A stretch of DNA of 64,000 nt. It comes from Cololabis saira. Lineage: Eukaryota; Chordata; Actinopteri; Beloniformes; Belonidae. The position numbers and the translations under genes were made by a program. The stretch is taken from NCBI RefSeq assembly GCF_033807715.1, contig NC_084591.1:32731090-32795089 (forward strand). The letters are read 5' to 3'. Numbering within the stretch: position 1 is the first letter of the stretch; each line of letters opens with the position of its first letter. The notes beneath the pieces were generated by a model that saw only the letters and a program-made list of their open reading frames with translations, ran no database searches and was not told where the DNA came from. Positions 11,501-24,700 of the stretch are shown piece after piece.

Positions 11501-13392
11501 TGGACTTCAGAGGGATGTACACTGTTAATTTGTCCCCTCAGATACAGTAAAGTTTTAACTGGATTTACTTTAGGCCGGGTGAAAAGTCACGATCATCCAG
11601 AGCTGTTGTGAGATCCTTCTATACAGACCAAAGTTTGACATGTGATTGTTTTTAACATCTGTACAAGAGAGACCGGCTCTGTCATGATTGTCATTTACCA
11701 GTGAATTTAGGTCAGTATATGCAGTTGAACTGCAGTTATATAAAAGCTTTATTACTTTTTGCATTTCGAATTGTACATTTTGAGGGGTTTTTGATTTTGA
11801 AAAGGTAAAAAAAAGTCAACTTGAAAATTACAACTTGACCTTGTAAGTGCATATTTTTTCTTCCACAAACTGGATTGTTTTCTTTTTTTAGTTACGTTCT
11901 AGGAGGCGGAGCCTTGTGCATGGAGCTTCTCACTAAGCAGGTATGTGCAGGATTTTCATACATCTCTGGCACCTCTTCATACCGTCAGGGACTGGATCAT
12001 GTGGTGTGTTTGTTTCCAGGGATGGAGCAGTGCCTATTCCATAGAATCTGTCATTATGCAGATAAATGCAACTCTGGTCAAAGGCAAAGCCAGGGTGCAG
12101 TTTGGAGCCAATAAGGTAACACAACACGCGACTCTGTGGTCGAAACGGCCAACAACATTAAAGCCACTCTGTGTAGTAATGCCCTATCTGACCACATGGG
12201 GGAGTATAGCGCTGATGTGTCTGGAAAAATAGCCTTTGACAACACTGCTCTAAGGACAAGGTGTTGTCCAGCTTGTCTCGTAATACCACTTTCTCTCACT
12301 AGAGGTGCATGTGCCTTATCCCTGGGCGGACACATTAAAGCTCCAGTCAGAACTTCCCAAATATTCAATAAGTGGTGAGAAAATTTGAAGGCATACAACG
12401 TTCTTGCCTTTCCCTACCTCTCCACAGAACTCCAGAACGCCATGCTCGCCTGAGCACTCATGAGAGCTGTAGTGTGCGAGTACGAGTACGGTACTTTGCT
12501 ACTGATACCCGAGTATAAATCAATAATGTAACAAATGGATGTAAATATATTTTATTAATAAAAAACAACTCTGTGCAACCATCCAGTCTTCCTCACTGGG
12601 TGGCGTTTGAATGTTTACTTGAAGCCTGGGGCTGGAGGGGAGGAGGGGTTTTCTTGGGAAACAGGACTGCAATTTAACATTTAGAAAACACACCCTTTGG
12701 TTCTGACTGGAGGAGCTGCGATGAGAGCTGCGGGTGGTTCCAGAGGAGATTTTTTTATGTAATATTACCTGCAAACAGTTGTAATTTCAGCAAATATGAC
12801 ACAAGCCCACTTAGCAACTGGTACTTTAACCGTATTGTGCTGTCCCATGTGGTCATAGGTGGTACTACATAGAGTGGCATTAAATTCACTACTTCTTCCT
12901 ACTAGATTCGGTGGATTTGTACAGTAAAATGATGTGGATTCTTGGTGTCTTTAAGGCTTATAAGATTTAAAAAGCATTTTTGTATGATTGTACATTTAGA
13001 ACTATATTAATATTAAATGAATGTTTTAAAACCGTTGCAAGAAATTGAATTAGGAAAAAAAAACTAAAGAGGGTTTAGGTTTTATGCCGTTAGTTGGATA
13101 AAAGAAGTTGTATTAACGTTTTTTTGTTTTTCACATGGAGAACAAATGTAAACTACATGTCCAGTAGTTTTGAAGTGTTGTTGGGTTAAATGCCGTCTTG
13201 TATTTCAGAACCAGTACAATCTTGCCAGAGCACAACAGTCGTACAAATCCCTGGTCCAGATCCACGAAAAGAACGGTACGTGTCTCTTCTAAGAACAACT
13301 TGTTGTTAAAAAACCCACAGAATCATGGGTCCGTCTAAGTAGGCTGTGCTGTCCTTCCAGGCTGGTACACACCACCCAAGGAGGACGGATAA
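5579..13392 (+). CDS. ube2q2: ube2q2, ubiquitin-conjugating enzyme E2 Q2 (5' partial)
   Basis: E2 enzyme that carries ubiquitin as a thioester for transfer to substrates. Coding exons: 5579-5683, 7337-7459, 7543-7605, 10560-10709, 10857-10941, 11025-11085, 11191-11281, 11378-11436, 11892-11940, 12020-12115, 13209-13275, 13361-13392 (TAA). All junctions are GT/AG and stay in phase; together they give 326 residues against about 375 in human UBE2Q2. The first coding exon (start of the RWD-like domain, about 50 residues) is not seen and should lie upstream. Visible in order: end of the RWD part ([13 protein letters not shown]), an acidic poly-Glu run at 7570-7602, the linker [20 protein letters not shown], then the UBC fold. 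The active-site Cys is in GGALCMELL (exon 11892-11940), and the protein ends in WYTPPKEDG, as the family does. The human chr15 neighbours favour Q2 over the paralogue Q1. The donor after 7605 (GTGCCT) is weak. Confidence 0.95.
5810..7002. mobile_element. hAT-type element (TAGGGCCCTATG ends)
   Basis: Starts TAGGGCCCTATGAAATCCG and ends CGGATTCCATAGGGCTCTA. GATGAG lies directly outside both ends (5804-5809 and 7003-7008), the visible part of a target duplication. It contains a small palindromic Tc1-type MITE (about 6346-6424) followed by an (AC)n run. About 190 bp of its interior recurs in the element at 38477. It lies in the ube2q2 intron 5684-7336. Confidence 0.7.
6346..6452. repeat. Palindromic MITE plus (CA)n microsatellite
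   Basis: ACAGTACAGACCAAAAGTTT pairs with AAACATTTGGTCTGTACTGT around TGGACACAC...GTGTGTCCA, followed by about thirteen CA units (6424-6449). A second copy of the same MITE is at 49094-49172. Confidence 0.75.
7906..9179. mobile_element. hAT-type element with CAGGGCTGTAC ends, containing another element
   Basis: Starts CAGGGCTGTACAGTGCGAC and ends GCGTACAGCCCTG, with AAAGG directly repeated outside (7901-7905 and 9180-9184). Inside, about 8239-9074 is a copy of the 57385 hAT family, ending in TATTGTTACACCCCTA. Its left part is replaced by unrelated sequence with CCGTATTTTCGCGACCATAC. Confidence 0.6.
9200..9375 (+). repeat. tRNA-derived SINE remnant
   Basis: GGTTCACCTGGCTGAACAGG, TGCTGAGGTTACAGGCCTCA and AGGATCAAGTCCCTGGCTGT resemble degenerate A- and B-box promoter parts. 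TTTGCTGCGTCCTTCTCCTT and a TTTCCTGTGCAG end follow, a layout shared by a widespread percomorph SINE. Assignment is from memory of the family. Confidence 0.5.
12150..12890. repeat. MITE family with TTAAAGCCACTCTGTGTAGT ends, interrupted
   Basis: The left end at about 12158 reads TTAAAGCCACTCTGTGTAGT and the right end near 12886 reads ACTACATAGAGTGGCATTAA. The same family shows at about 24035-24268 (reverse end GCATAGAGTAGCTTTAAAG) and at 42085-42105, where a hAT element split it. Interior order is not resolved. Confidence 0.45.
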
Positions 13393-13975
13393 GGAGCCGC
13401 CGCCGCGATGCACAAGGAACATGTCTTTGGGTCATCTCGTTTTCTTTGGAATATTTTCCCTCTCTGACTTACTGGGAACGTCATCTTTCTCACTGAAACC
13501 ATCTCGTTGGCTCATCTGACAAGTCTTCTTTTGCTCTGCTCCAGGAAAGACTCGACTCTGGTTTCACTTCTCCCCTCTGCGTGAGCGAGGAGTCGCCGCT
13601 GAGGCCGTCACTTGTCCTGTTTTCTAAATATGCTCATGTCTTTTGGAAAACAAAAGAGAAAAAAAAGACTTTTCCTCCCGTTTAGTTTGGGGAAACGCTT
13701 TTTCTTTTGCTGCTTTGACCAAGTGGGCCGCAGTCAATTCCCCCTCTTTGAAGGGGACTTTAGGATTCATACCGAAGCTCTTCGAGCGGCCCCTCAACGC
13801 ACCCGTTTTTTTAATTGACTCAGAGTTTGGCTGTTTTTTTTTTTTTGTTTTTTTTTTTCCCCTCTTTTGAAAATTAACAGGTACATAGATGCAATTATTG
13901 TTTTAGACATCTTGTTTGGCCATTGTTTTTGTTATTTCAGCATCTTAGACAATAAAGGAGCCAATTACTTATGTT
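13393..13975 (+). other. ube2q2: ube2q2 3' UTR with poly(A) signal
   Basis: Non-coding sequence after the TAA stop. It is T-rich near its end (13838-13865), and a canonical AATAAA lies at 13951-13956, so cleavage is expected around 13970. Other AATAAA hexamers at about 14456 and 16604 could serve longer transcripts. The end point is inferred. Confidence 0.6.
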
Positions 13976-16900
13976 GGATTTTATCTTAAAATTGAGATTA
14001 TCTACTACTTTGTGTCATTTAGCTCGTACTTTTTAAAACGTGTAAAGAACATTTGGCCACAGAATCAAAATGCTGCAGTGTTGATGGATAAAGATCAGCT
14101 GATCAACAAATCAGGCTGTGGTCAATTAGAAATCTCTGCTTACAGTATATCAAGGCAAGACATGTTTCTCACCAGAACACAAGTGCTGTGACATTTTGGA
14201 TTTTCTAAAAGGCCTAATGTTGAAGTTTAAGGGCTCTTTTTTTGCCTTATTTCTTTTAATGGCCCTGCAAGTGCTGTTGGTCTTTCTGTTGATTCTAGCT
14301 TAGAGGTTGATGGTTTGATGCTGACGGTGAAGCCTTTTGTGCAAAGTTATCAGCATGTTGTACAGGAGCCTCATCTCAAGCACTGTTAATATTTAAAAAT
14401 AATCATTAAAAAAATGAATTTGGCCACTGCAGAAGTGCTGGGATCTACAGAGGAAATAAAGCTAGGTTGTACGAATGTTGGATTTTTCTTTCAAATGTTT
14501 TTATTAATAGCAGATATCCTCGTCCCTGCAATAAGAGACGTGGTTATTAGATGGCACTAATGCTATGAGTATGTTTTACTTCTGCAGCCGTGCACCGCTG
14601 CATTCCGGTCCGTCAGTGACGCTAGCAGGCCGCGGTCCTCCTTGGGTTATTTATTTCTGAAGTGCAGGTTTCTCCTCACAGCTAAGTCCTTTTGTTACTG
14701 GATCAGTGATTTGGAGAAGCTGTGTAAGTACAGTAGCTCCCAGACAGAAACGTCTTTGCTCCACCCACACGGAGGTTCAGGTTTGTTTTCACAGCTGTTT
14801 TTGAACCATTTTGACCAGGGGGAAAAAAATAATATTTAAGGATTGAAAAGTTCCCAGCTGTAGATGCAACGTAACTGTCATCAGCTGCAAACAGTGATGA
14901 CATCAACATGTGTGTCACGTTCCACATCCATGGGGGGGGGGGGCGGCTTGCTGCCAGCACAGCGGTTCAAAAATGTCTTAAAGGTACGGTAAGCGATTAT
15001 CAGTCTCAGACCACCTTTAATCACGTGGTGAATCTGCTCACCATCCTCCAGCTGCATGTTTGAGTACACTGTTTTTAAAATAAACAGTTTTTATATGCAG
15101 CACTGGCTCCATAAACTGGGAAGGGGGCTGAGGGCCCCCTGCCCCCCCCCCAACTCAACAGCGTTGCTCCAGCCAATCACCAAGAGGGAGAGGGTTTGTG
15201 CTTCTGATGTGGCATGTTTTCTCCAAATATCTACAGTATTTAACACGGTAAAGAAATTGCTTACCCTACCTTTTTAATTGAGCAGCATAAGCTAGTGTCT
15301 CTGAAACGGGATACGGAAGCGCCGAGCGCTGATGGGAGAAGTAACTTCACTCTTGGCTTCTTCCATCAGATGCTTCGTCACCGTTTCTCGCAGCTGTTTG
15401 TGTCGGATTAGAAGTTTCTTTGTTAAAACTGAATTTCACCGTCTTTGCTCGATACGCAATTTAGCTACAGCCCCAACTCATCTCCATTTGTTGACGTCGC
15501 TTGCAGCTGGGATCCTCTCTGCTCTACTGTCTCCGCTGCCCAGTCATCCTTTGGGCTCCCTTTGCCGCCACAACTTACCATAGATGTGTTCTCACGTTAT
15601 TAATGGACAGTGATCATTTGTAGTGCGATAATGACCTGAAACTGCACATGTTATCCTCAATAATGCAATACACTGTAGTACACGCTGCGTACGGCCGTGC
15701 CCCAAACCACAGGACACGAGCTGCACCGTCAACCTGATGGCTCTCTAGCGGCCCGTCAGCTGTTTGCAGACGTCTGAAATAACTCAGGTAACAAACAATC
15801 TTTGGGGAGGGGTTAATACGTGAGCGTGTTGAGTTATCTGGGTTAGTTAGTGCGCTGTAACACCGACGTTTGCTTCTTCACCGACTGATCTGATGTCGGA
15901 GGCAGAAATTTAAACGAGCTTCACAGTATGAGCTGCATGTTTATGTAATTCAGCCATTTTCAAACAGGAAGTATTCCAGGATTCGTGGGGTTGCAGCAGC
16001 ATGAGGACTCGGTACCCACGCTTGTACCTGGTGCGCAGTCTTGCATTCATGTTTTTTCCAGATGAAGTTGTTTGCACAACAATGGGCCTGCAGAGGTGGT
16101 CTAACACACACATGAGCTGAACATGTTCAGATCAGGAAATCTTTCCCATAATGCATTGATCCACATCCTGTTACATGTCTGCGGTGTGTCGGGGATTAGG
16201 AGTTAAATAACCTCGTGCAGACACGTCCTCGACTCTCAAGGCTGTGTTTTGTCTGGTGGCACAGAGATGTTACACTATAAACCTTTTCCTTTCTTTTCTT
16301 CTGCGTTTTATCAACGGCCTCCGTTGCGGAGCTCTGTCCATTTCTGGATGATGCTTCCAAAAAAAAAGAGAAGCCAAAACTCTGGTTTTAGCGAGATTAT
16401 TTGAGCCTGACAGTCGTTCCGTGGCGATCGGACTCGGACGCCGTCAGCCTGCTGAACATTTCCATCAACTGATGATTCACTTTCTGCCACCAACAAACAG
16501 ATGGTTGCTTCTGTTGGCTTGCTTTGGTTTTATTTCATTTTCACTTTCCATTTGAAAAAATTTTGACCATGTACAGTAATTTGTAAACTTGCATCAAGTT
16601 TATGAATAAAGAATTTTAAGACTATTCCTGTTTTGGTGGTTTCCATGAGGGTACGGTAACTAACCTAAGGTGGTGTATTTGTGTAGCGTCACATAACGAG
16701 AATAAAAGCAATGTTACTGGAGGAAGGACAACGGCTCCATAAAGCAGCTTAAATGTAAACAGAGTTCAAATTATTCTCTGCTTTTAACCTTTTATTTGAG
16801 TGCAATTTACTAGTTCAAGATTTGTAATTTATCATATATTTTATAATGCATACTTTTTCTTTTTTTTATATATAATGAATCATGATAAAAAGGTAAATAC

Positions 16901-18455
16901 ATTTGAACAGATCTCGTCAACCTCAAACTCAACGAGCCTCGTGGAGTAACCTGGTCAGTCGTCCAGGTTATTGTCCTCTGGGTCTCTGAGAGACTAGACT
17001 GGTGAGCCCTCCAGGCCCCCCCCCCTCACCTGTAATGAGCTGGGATTGGCACCGGCAGACCCCCGTCACCCTGCACAGGATTGAACAGGTGTACAAAATG
17101 GATGGATGGTCTGGTTATTCTGGATTTCCCTTTGATTTCCAGGGCTGGTACCAACGGATGCAGATGGGAAAAACTGCTTCTGGACACCAATGAAGGGACG
17201 TGCAACTAATCAGCGATCAGCATGTGACAGAATGATGGTATCTGCAATTCTGGGACCATTTTGGTGGTTTTAATTAGTGGCTCCTGGACACTCCTGTCAA
17301 TCACTTAAGGCCGTCCCCTACCAGGTTGTGATTGCTTCGGTACGTTCTTCACCGGTTGAAACAGCGTTATACGGGAGGCGACTCGGACAGTTTTGCAGCA
17401 CAAACATGTCGATCCACGGGCGTTATCAGGGATTCTGCAGCTGGTTGTCTTGAATATTGGTTCCTGGAGGCTCCGGGTAACTGCACAATGCCCACACCCT
17501 CCCTCTGGTGATTGGTTTGGTATGTTATGTACCAGTTGAAATGTCCATGAGTGGGAGGTAAATCATCCTGTCTTATGAAGTGATTGGGTACGGTTGGCCA
17601 GGCTGAAGGTGAAAGCTGAAAAATGGCTTTTGCGGAAATTGGACATATTTAAAATGTAGTGGGAATTCTATCATATAAAACTAGTCCCTGGGATGAAAAG
17701 GTAAAACAAATATCCTGTATTTCCCAGCATCAGAGAAAGAGCCCTGCTTTGATCAAGAACCCTGAGGAACAGTGGGAGATGGATCCAAAGGCCGATTCAG
17801 CATTTCTTATTGATTGATGTGCTGCAATGGCATCAAATAAGGGCGGAAATGATCAGAAGATGACAACAAATGTGCAGACAATGACAAGGCTGCAAGGAGA
17901 TAATCAGGTTCCTTCACAACAGAGGGGCGGAGGTACTTAAAGTCAGGTGAATGTAAAGAACCACGCTCAAAGACGAGGAGTGGGCTGCTCAACGATACCC
18001 ACGATACCACCCAGCACATACCTGCAGGCTGGACCAGGGAGGCACAACGGGACCCCATAAATACTTCAGAACATCCGAGTATGGGTTGGTAGAGGATGAA
18101 GGAGAGAAGAAGCAGCAGAAGAAGAGTCCAGTTCTAGGAAACCTCCCAACTCCCAGGACTCTGGCGGACGGATGGACCTTATGCACGGATGAGCGTGTTT
18201 TTGTGTGTTAAAGTAGCATCAAGTCGTTCCCAATACGCGTTTCTCAAATCAAAACCATGACTTCATATTAGTTAAAGTTGATGTGTTGAATTTAATCTGC
18301 ATAATAACTTGTTTATTAGGAAAAGTAACTAGATATGTTTCTCTTCTGTTTTATAACTGAATTGGATTTGAAACGAAAAACTAGTACCTGCGTTCATCTT
18401 TAGTAGCTTGACTATTGTAATAGCATCTTTACAGTCCACATTAAAAGATCAGTTA
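13976..18455. other. Intergenic, ube2q2 to scamp5, first part
   Basis: No exon-like frames found. It contains G and C homopolymer runs (14932-14943, 15146-15153). At about 17020-17110 there is a TGACCCTGCACAGGATTGAA...ATGGATGGATGG segment of a type common at teleost retroposon 3' ends. Two diverged related stretches (17150-17350 and 17400-17580) are also present. Confidence 0.5.
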
Positions 18456-18965
18456 GACACCTGCAGATCATCCACAACTCTGCTGCTCCAGCTCCACTCC
18501 ACTGGCTGTCTGTCTTTCAGAGGACAGACTAAAGTTCTGATGCTGGTTTATAAAGATCTGAATGGTCCCTGACCAACATACACCAGGGACCTCCTGACCC
18601 GGTATGAACCTTCCAGACCCCTCAGGTCATCTGGTACCAGTTTTTTATCAGTTCCCAGAGTCAGAACCAGACATGGAAGAGCTGCGTTCAGCTTCTGTGC
18701 TCCACATGTCTGGAACAAACTCAGATCAGCTGAAACACCCCGTTTATTTAAGTCCAGGTTGAAGACTCACTTGTTCTCAGCTGCATCTGAATAAAGATCA
18801 GAATCTTCAGTTTTACTTTTAAATTATTTTTTGTTTTTATTCTTATCTGTTGTTCTTGTTTCATTACATTTTAAATCATTCTTTTCATTTATGTTTTAAT
18901 GTCTCTGTAAAGCTCTTTGAATCACCTTGTTGTTGAATTGTACTGTAGAAATAAAGTTGCCTTGC
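18455..18965 (+). mobile_element. 5'-truncated L2/CR1-type LINE, 3' end
   Basis: A decayed reading frame matches the end of the reverse transcriptase protein of this group: (IHNSA), LHWL, LVYK.L(N), then a Ser/Arg-rich block and an RHGRAAF-like block in shifting frames. A 3' UTR (GTAAAGCTCTTTGAATCACC) follows, with the tail AAATAAAGTTGCCTTGCCT. Frames carry stops. Confidence 0.7.
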
Positions 18966-21732
18966 CTAAATCTGAAAGTCAAAGTCCAGAGTGAGTAAAC
19001 CGACATGTTTTATCTCCGTCCTCCGGGATGATCTTTCACGTCATGCACATGTATTTATTGAGGTATTATTCAGTAACGGCAGCTCCTGATGATGAAAGGA
19101 CATCTGGACAGCAAAACAAAACAAAGCAGGATGCAACAAGAACTATTTAATATCTATTAGGATAAGACCAAATAATACAAAAGTAATACACAAAAAAGTA
19201 TTCCTCATTTATGCAACTCATGGAGACACAGCCCCCTCAAACACTTCATTCACCTCAGAAGAGCAGAATCTGATTGAACGTGTTTATACACGGCAAATAT
19301 TTACTTCCAGTAATTTTATATTTATAACTACTATGATATAGTACATGATAATACATTTCATACAACATACAGAACAGTGCATGTGGAAGGTGCAATGATG
19401 GGAAATGTCTCTCAGGAGCTTCGATACAGCGACATGAAGCATAACGTTTGACCTGCACTGATCCGACCACGCCATGATGTCAGCTGACATCTCCATGATC
19501 ACGGGATGGCGGCGTGCACATGTGGCAGAAGGTTCACCATGAGAACATGAACAAAGAAGCTTCAGAAGGCTTCGTTCATGTCTAAAAATAAAACAAACCT
19601 CTACAGCTGACGAGTAGAGACGATCAGCGTGCAGGCGAGCAGGTGTTTAGTGTCGGTTTCAGGGTTATAACTGCAGTATTTACATCTGCTGGTGAAAATG
19701 TTCCACAACTTTAAAATCCCCTCATGTCAGTTTTGCTGCACCGTGGATTAGTTTGACCTTCGGCGGGTAACCCGGCACAAACTACACAAAACAAGTCTTT
19801 AAAGAAACTAGAGGAATGAAAAACATCACATGGAAGGACACGAAAAACTAAACATTTGCTTCAGACCCATTCACTCCTCTTACAAAATACACAGAAAACC
19901 AGAATTTGGTCCAAAATGTTAAAAAACAAACAAACTGATAAGTAAAACAACAAACATCATATCGAAAACCACATCGGCACAATCGGACAAGACGACTCAC
20001 AGATTGTTTTGAAATAACGAGCATTCGAACATGTATCTTCACATCTTTGTCAAGTCTAACACTGATTTTACTGTAATATCCATCTACTGAATGTTGAAAA
20101 CGTTTTCAAAGAAAACTTGCAGTTACACGAGGAACAAATCTTTCTGGCTGCTCAAGACACCGGGGTTCGCCAGGGCTACACACAAGTGTCATCTTGATGG
20201 ATTTCACCCAGAAATTAAATAAATGGCTTCAATTTAATATTCTATATAGTATATTATATATGTTACACGGATCCATGAAATAACACCAACACCCACAGAA
20301 TGAAACACGACTCTGAGGCCTGGGGGGGGGTCATCACTCCTTACAATGTTACAACCATCTACAACATTATTTACTGTTTGTCTTCTCTGTGTTTTGGTTC
20401 TCTTTACATCCAACAAACGCTAACGTCTCAAAGCATGTGCTTTATTGGGGTAAGTTAAAAATATATGGTTGAACTGGGGGGGGGGGGGGGGGGGGGGGGG
20501 GGTCCTGTATGACGTGCAACCGGCATGACTTTACGTGATTAGTATCTGAAACTGGGCAATAAAAGGATTTTCTAAACCCAGACACTGATGATGTGCAGGC
20601 ATTAAAACAGCCGTTTAACCTTTTATGAGAATGTAAAACAATGTAGTTTAACTTTAACTAATTATCAGGATTTTAATTATTGCATGTTGTAAATTTAGTA
20701 CCATAACACCATTTTCTTTACAGTAAAAACGAATCCATCACCAGAAGCCACCTAGCCTAGCTTAGCACAAGAGAAGCTAATACAGGTTATCATTATTTAC
20801 CTAATGTTGATTAATTGGCCGTCTTGGGTGACTTATTTATTTATTTATTTATTTATTCGGACAGAAACAAACTGGTCTTTCCCCTTATGCTAAGATAAGC
20901 CAGCATCCTGCTAATGGAAGGGTGCTGTTTTTTATCTTATTTTTGTTGTTTTGTCATTTATATCTTTCAACATTTAATTAAATCGTAATATAAATCTACC
21001 TCCAGAGGCCAGTTAGTGTAGTCTAATTTAAAGACTGAAAACAGGACAAAAGCTAACGTTATTTGGTCTAAAGCTGCCACCAAAAACCTCTTTGGTTATC
21101 AGTGACATATAAAATGTTGGACTGCTGGGTGGATTTTATTTTATTTTATTTTACTGGAGCAAAACCAGGTTGGGCTTTTTCTCAAGTTCTTAAGCTAAGC
21201 TAACTAGCTGCTAATGTCTGCTCTGAATGGGAACTTCTTCTCAAATGTTTTCCTGCTGATTATTTAATGTGCGACTTATCTTGACAAACAAAGAGGCGCT
21301 TCACTGGTAAAATTAATATCAGCATTTGGTGAACTTCAAGGTTTTAAACACACACAACAACATAACCATCACGGTACCTTTAGGAAAAGATAAGGGGTCA
21401 TAAAATGAGAGAAGGGACACATGAGAGGCTCGGTGTCTCTGCAGACGACATGGATCTACCTGAATAAACGATGCAGCTCAGTGCCTTTGGCCGTATTATG
21501 TGACTGTTGGAAGTTTACATGCCGACCAGCAAATATCAAACCACAAAAACAATATTAGGCTTTAATGACTGATTGTTTATTTAAGTGTGAGCTGACTAAA
21601 ATGGTCAGATTTACCAATACTTTTTGTCTCTGTGTTTTTCTGTGTCAGAATAAAGGGCACCTAATTCTGAGTTGTGTTCTAGATCCATCCCTTTTTTAGC
21701 TCTCCTGCTGCTGCCTGTCTCGCTCGTCTGTC
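18966..21732 (-). other. Probable scamp5 3' UTR and flank
   Basis: No coding exon seen. The stretch 19100-21600 has few recognisable repeats and lies directly after the scamp5 stop, so part is likely 3' UTR. AATAAA on the coding strand occurs near 21577-21583 and 19052-19058. It holds a 27-nt G run (20476-20502), (TTTA)n at 20836-20857 and a (TTTTA)n run at 21137-21153. Confidence 0.4.
20476..20502. repeat. 27-nt poly(G) homopolymer
   Basis: Twenty-seven consecutive G on the + strand, hence C on the scamp5 transcript strand. Long G runs can form quadruplexes and are prone to length errors in assembly. Confidence 0.9.
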
Positions 21733-24700
21733 CTACATCGGGTCGTCGTAGTTGTAGGTGGGCGCTGCCGAGTACTCGTTCTGCTGCATGGCTCCCTGCT
21801 GCATGGCTCCCTGCGCCGCCCCCATGGCCGCCTGCTGGGCCGCCTGCTGGACGTGTGGGTTCTTCCAGGCCCCGGTAGTCCACTCCTCCTGGGCTTTACC
21901 CAGGCTGCCACCGCTCCCGCGGTAGAAGTTGTGAACCTGCAGAGTGCAGCACATGAGATTTGGGATTCGTTAACATTCGTTCTTCAAAACTGTCTCAACA
22001 GCAAAAGATGTTTGGCTAGGGTTGCCAACTCCCTGAAAAATAAATAAGGGACACCTCATCCTCAGGGCCGGCCAACCCGATTGCCTTCACCTTTCCTGGC
22101 GTGGTGAATTTTTTTAGCTCCTTTTTTTGTGAGTGAAACAATTTTTTAACTGTTTGACTCGAACCTGAATTGAATTAGATGCATATTTTTGAAAGCCATG
22201 AACACATGAAAACAAATTATTATCCAGCAATTCACTTTAATACAAAATGACAAAATTAACTGAATAAAAAAAATAAGTATCTTTCTTCAACAGAAACCTG
22301 TCCTGCTTAACTTAAAACTGTATAAATTAATATAAAACAATAGAAAGAAAGCAGAACATCCATTCTGTAATAGTGCACATTTTTAGTGCAATGACAAAAG
22401 TGCAAACAGAAAGTCTGTAGAAAACATGTAAACATATTTGAGCCTCAAAGGCCATGACTGTAGGCTACAGTTGTAGTAAAACAGAAAAAATAACTTATGA
22501 ACTCAACAACTCAATGCCATTTTCCATTGGCATTTTATGACAATTTTTTGACTCTCGCAGTAATACGGGACAAAGTGTGTCCCTTTTCAGCTCAATACGG
22601 GACACGTACATTAGTTTATAAATACGGGACGATTCCGTTTTTCAAGGGACGGTTGGCAACCCTATGTTTGGCTCCAACTCGGCTCCAATCTGCAGTTTTC
22701 TTAGGCCCAAATCCGGCTTTGACTGGCGGTTTATGACCGACTCCAGGTGAGTATGGCTGCCTAAACTCGGCCACATACCCAACGTAGCCCAATTCTTCCT
22801 TTTCTCCTACAGTACATACTAAAACCCAACACGCCCCGTTACTGAGCAGCAGGTGCCAAAAGTAGCCCGAACCAGGCCCAAACACATCCGCTACGTGGGA
22901 TCATCGGAGCGTGGCTCCTGTGATTTGAGTCGAGCAGGTGGCGTTGGGGATATTCCCAGCAGGATGTCATGTTCTGCTTTAATGAGGAACGGCTTATTTC
23001 TGAAAATGGATGTCATCACGGAATGGGTCAAAGATGTGATATCTTTTATACCTTTAGAAAAGCTCAGATACAACAGATTCAAATCTCGCCAAAAATGTAT
23101 AAAGGCCTGGTCCCCTTTCTTAGAATTCGTCCTCACGCTGTCTTTCAATGATGTAGCTTAGCATTTATTTTTGTCATGTTTACAGTATTACTTGGATGTG
23201 TGGGAACCCTCAATTGTACTACTAACTGACAAATGTTTGGACTAATGTCTAACCCTTAACCGTCCATGTGTTATTCATCTATTTATTTATTTTATCATCA
23301 TTATTGTTGTTATTATTACTAATATTATTTTATTTATGTATTTTATTTTATCTTTTTTTCCCCTTGTTTACATATTATGTTTTATTGGTATTATCTTCTT
23401 TGTATGTGGGAACTGGGGAGGGTGGGATATATGTGGGGTTGTTTGTCTTAAAAAATATTGAAAAATCTTATAAATAAAGTTATTTAAAAAAATGGATGTC
23501 ATTCTTTATGAAAACTGGTTTCTGGGTTAGAACAATTGTCTAACCACGTTTAGATGTTTACGTCTTATATTTCTAAATAAAAACAAAGGACTCTGAAGTT
23601 CTTTGAGCTGGGGAGAGATTTATGTAGACTGACCTTGCAACGATGCATTTTAATCTGTGAGGGTGCTACCTCAGAGCAGAAACGGTTTACTACCTCTTAT
23701 ATTACCGGTTCTGAGCACACGGGGGCAGCATATCACAAGAAGGTTCATGTGTCGGCCCCCGGGGAGACAACCACATGCACTTCCAGCAGGTACAGAACAT
23801 ACTGCTGTGAAGGGGTCGTGTAACATAGAATGGATTTAATAGGTTGATAGTTTCTGCTTAATCATCAAATTGTAATCTAATTTCAATCACTGTCATTTTA
23901 TGAAACTGCTACATCAGTTCCAATTTCTCTGTATTTAATGATGATTTCTTCTTTGGTTGAAAGAAAACAAATATTCTTCATGAGCAAGTTCACCTTTTTA
24001 AAATGATCACATTTTTAAGATGTTAAAGCCAGTCTTTGTAGCCACTTTGTACCACTTTTGACCATATGGGGGCAGAACAGGGTAACAAAAGTCACTCACA
24101 ATACTGTGCTGGTAAATTGGGATAGTCTTGCACGTCTTGTAATACCACTCTGTCCCACTAGGGGTGCACTTTGTTGTGGGGTGTGCCAGAAGGTGACTCA
24201 TGACCTTTATTGTTGCATGTTGCCTCCATGTAGTCAGAAGTGGTATTAATGCATAGAGTAGCTTTAAAGTCATATACATGCCTTCTCAGAAAATTAGAAT
24301 ATTGTGATAAAGTTCTTTATTTTCTGTAATGCAATTAAAAAAACAAAAATGTCATACATTCTGGATTCATTACAAATGAACTGAAATATTGCAAGCATTT
24401 TATTATTTTAATATTGCTGATTATGGTTTACAGTTTAAGATTAAGATTCACAGAATATTCTAATTTTTTGAGATAGGATATTTGAGTTTTCTTAAGCTAT
24501 AAGCCATGATCAGCAATATTAAAATAATAAAAGGCTTGCAATATTTCAGTTGATTTGTAATGAATCCAGAATGTATGACATTTTTGTTTTTGTAATTGCA
24601 TTACAGAAAATCACAATATTCTAATTTTCTGAGACAGTCCTGTATTGAGATGCAAAGGTTGTCATCAAAGTATCACAATAAGGGCACCATGTTAGCTCTG

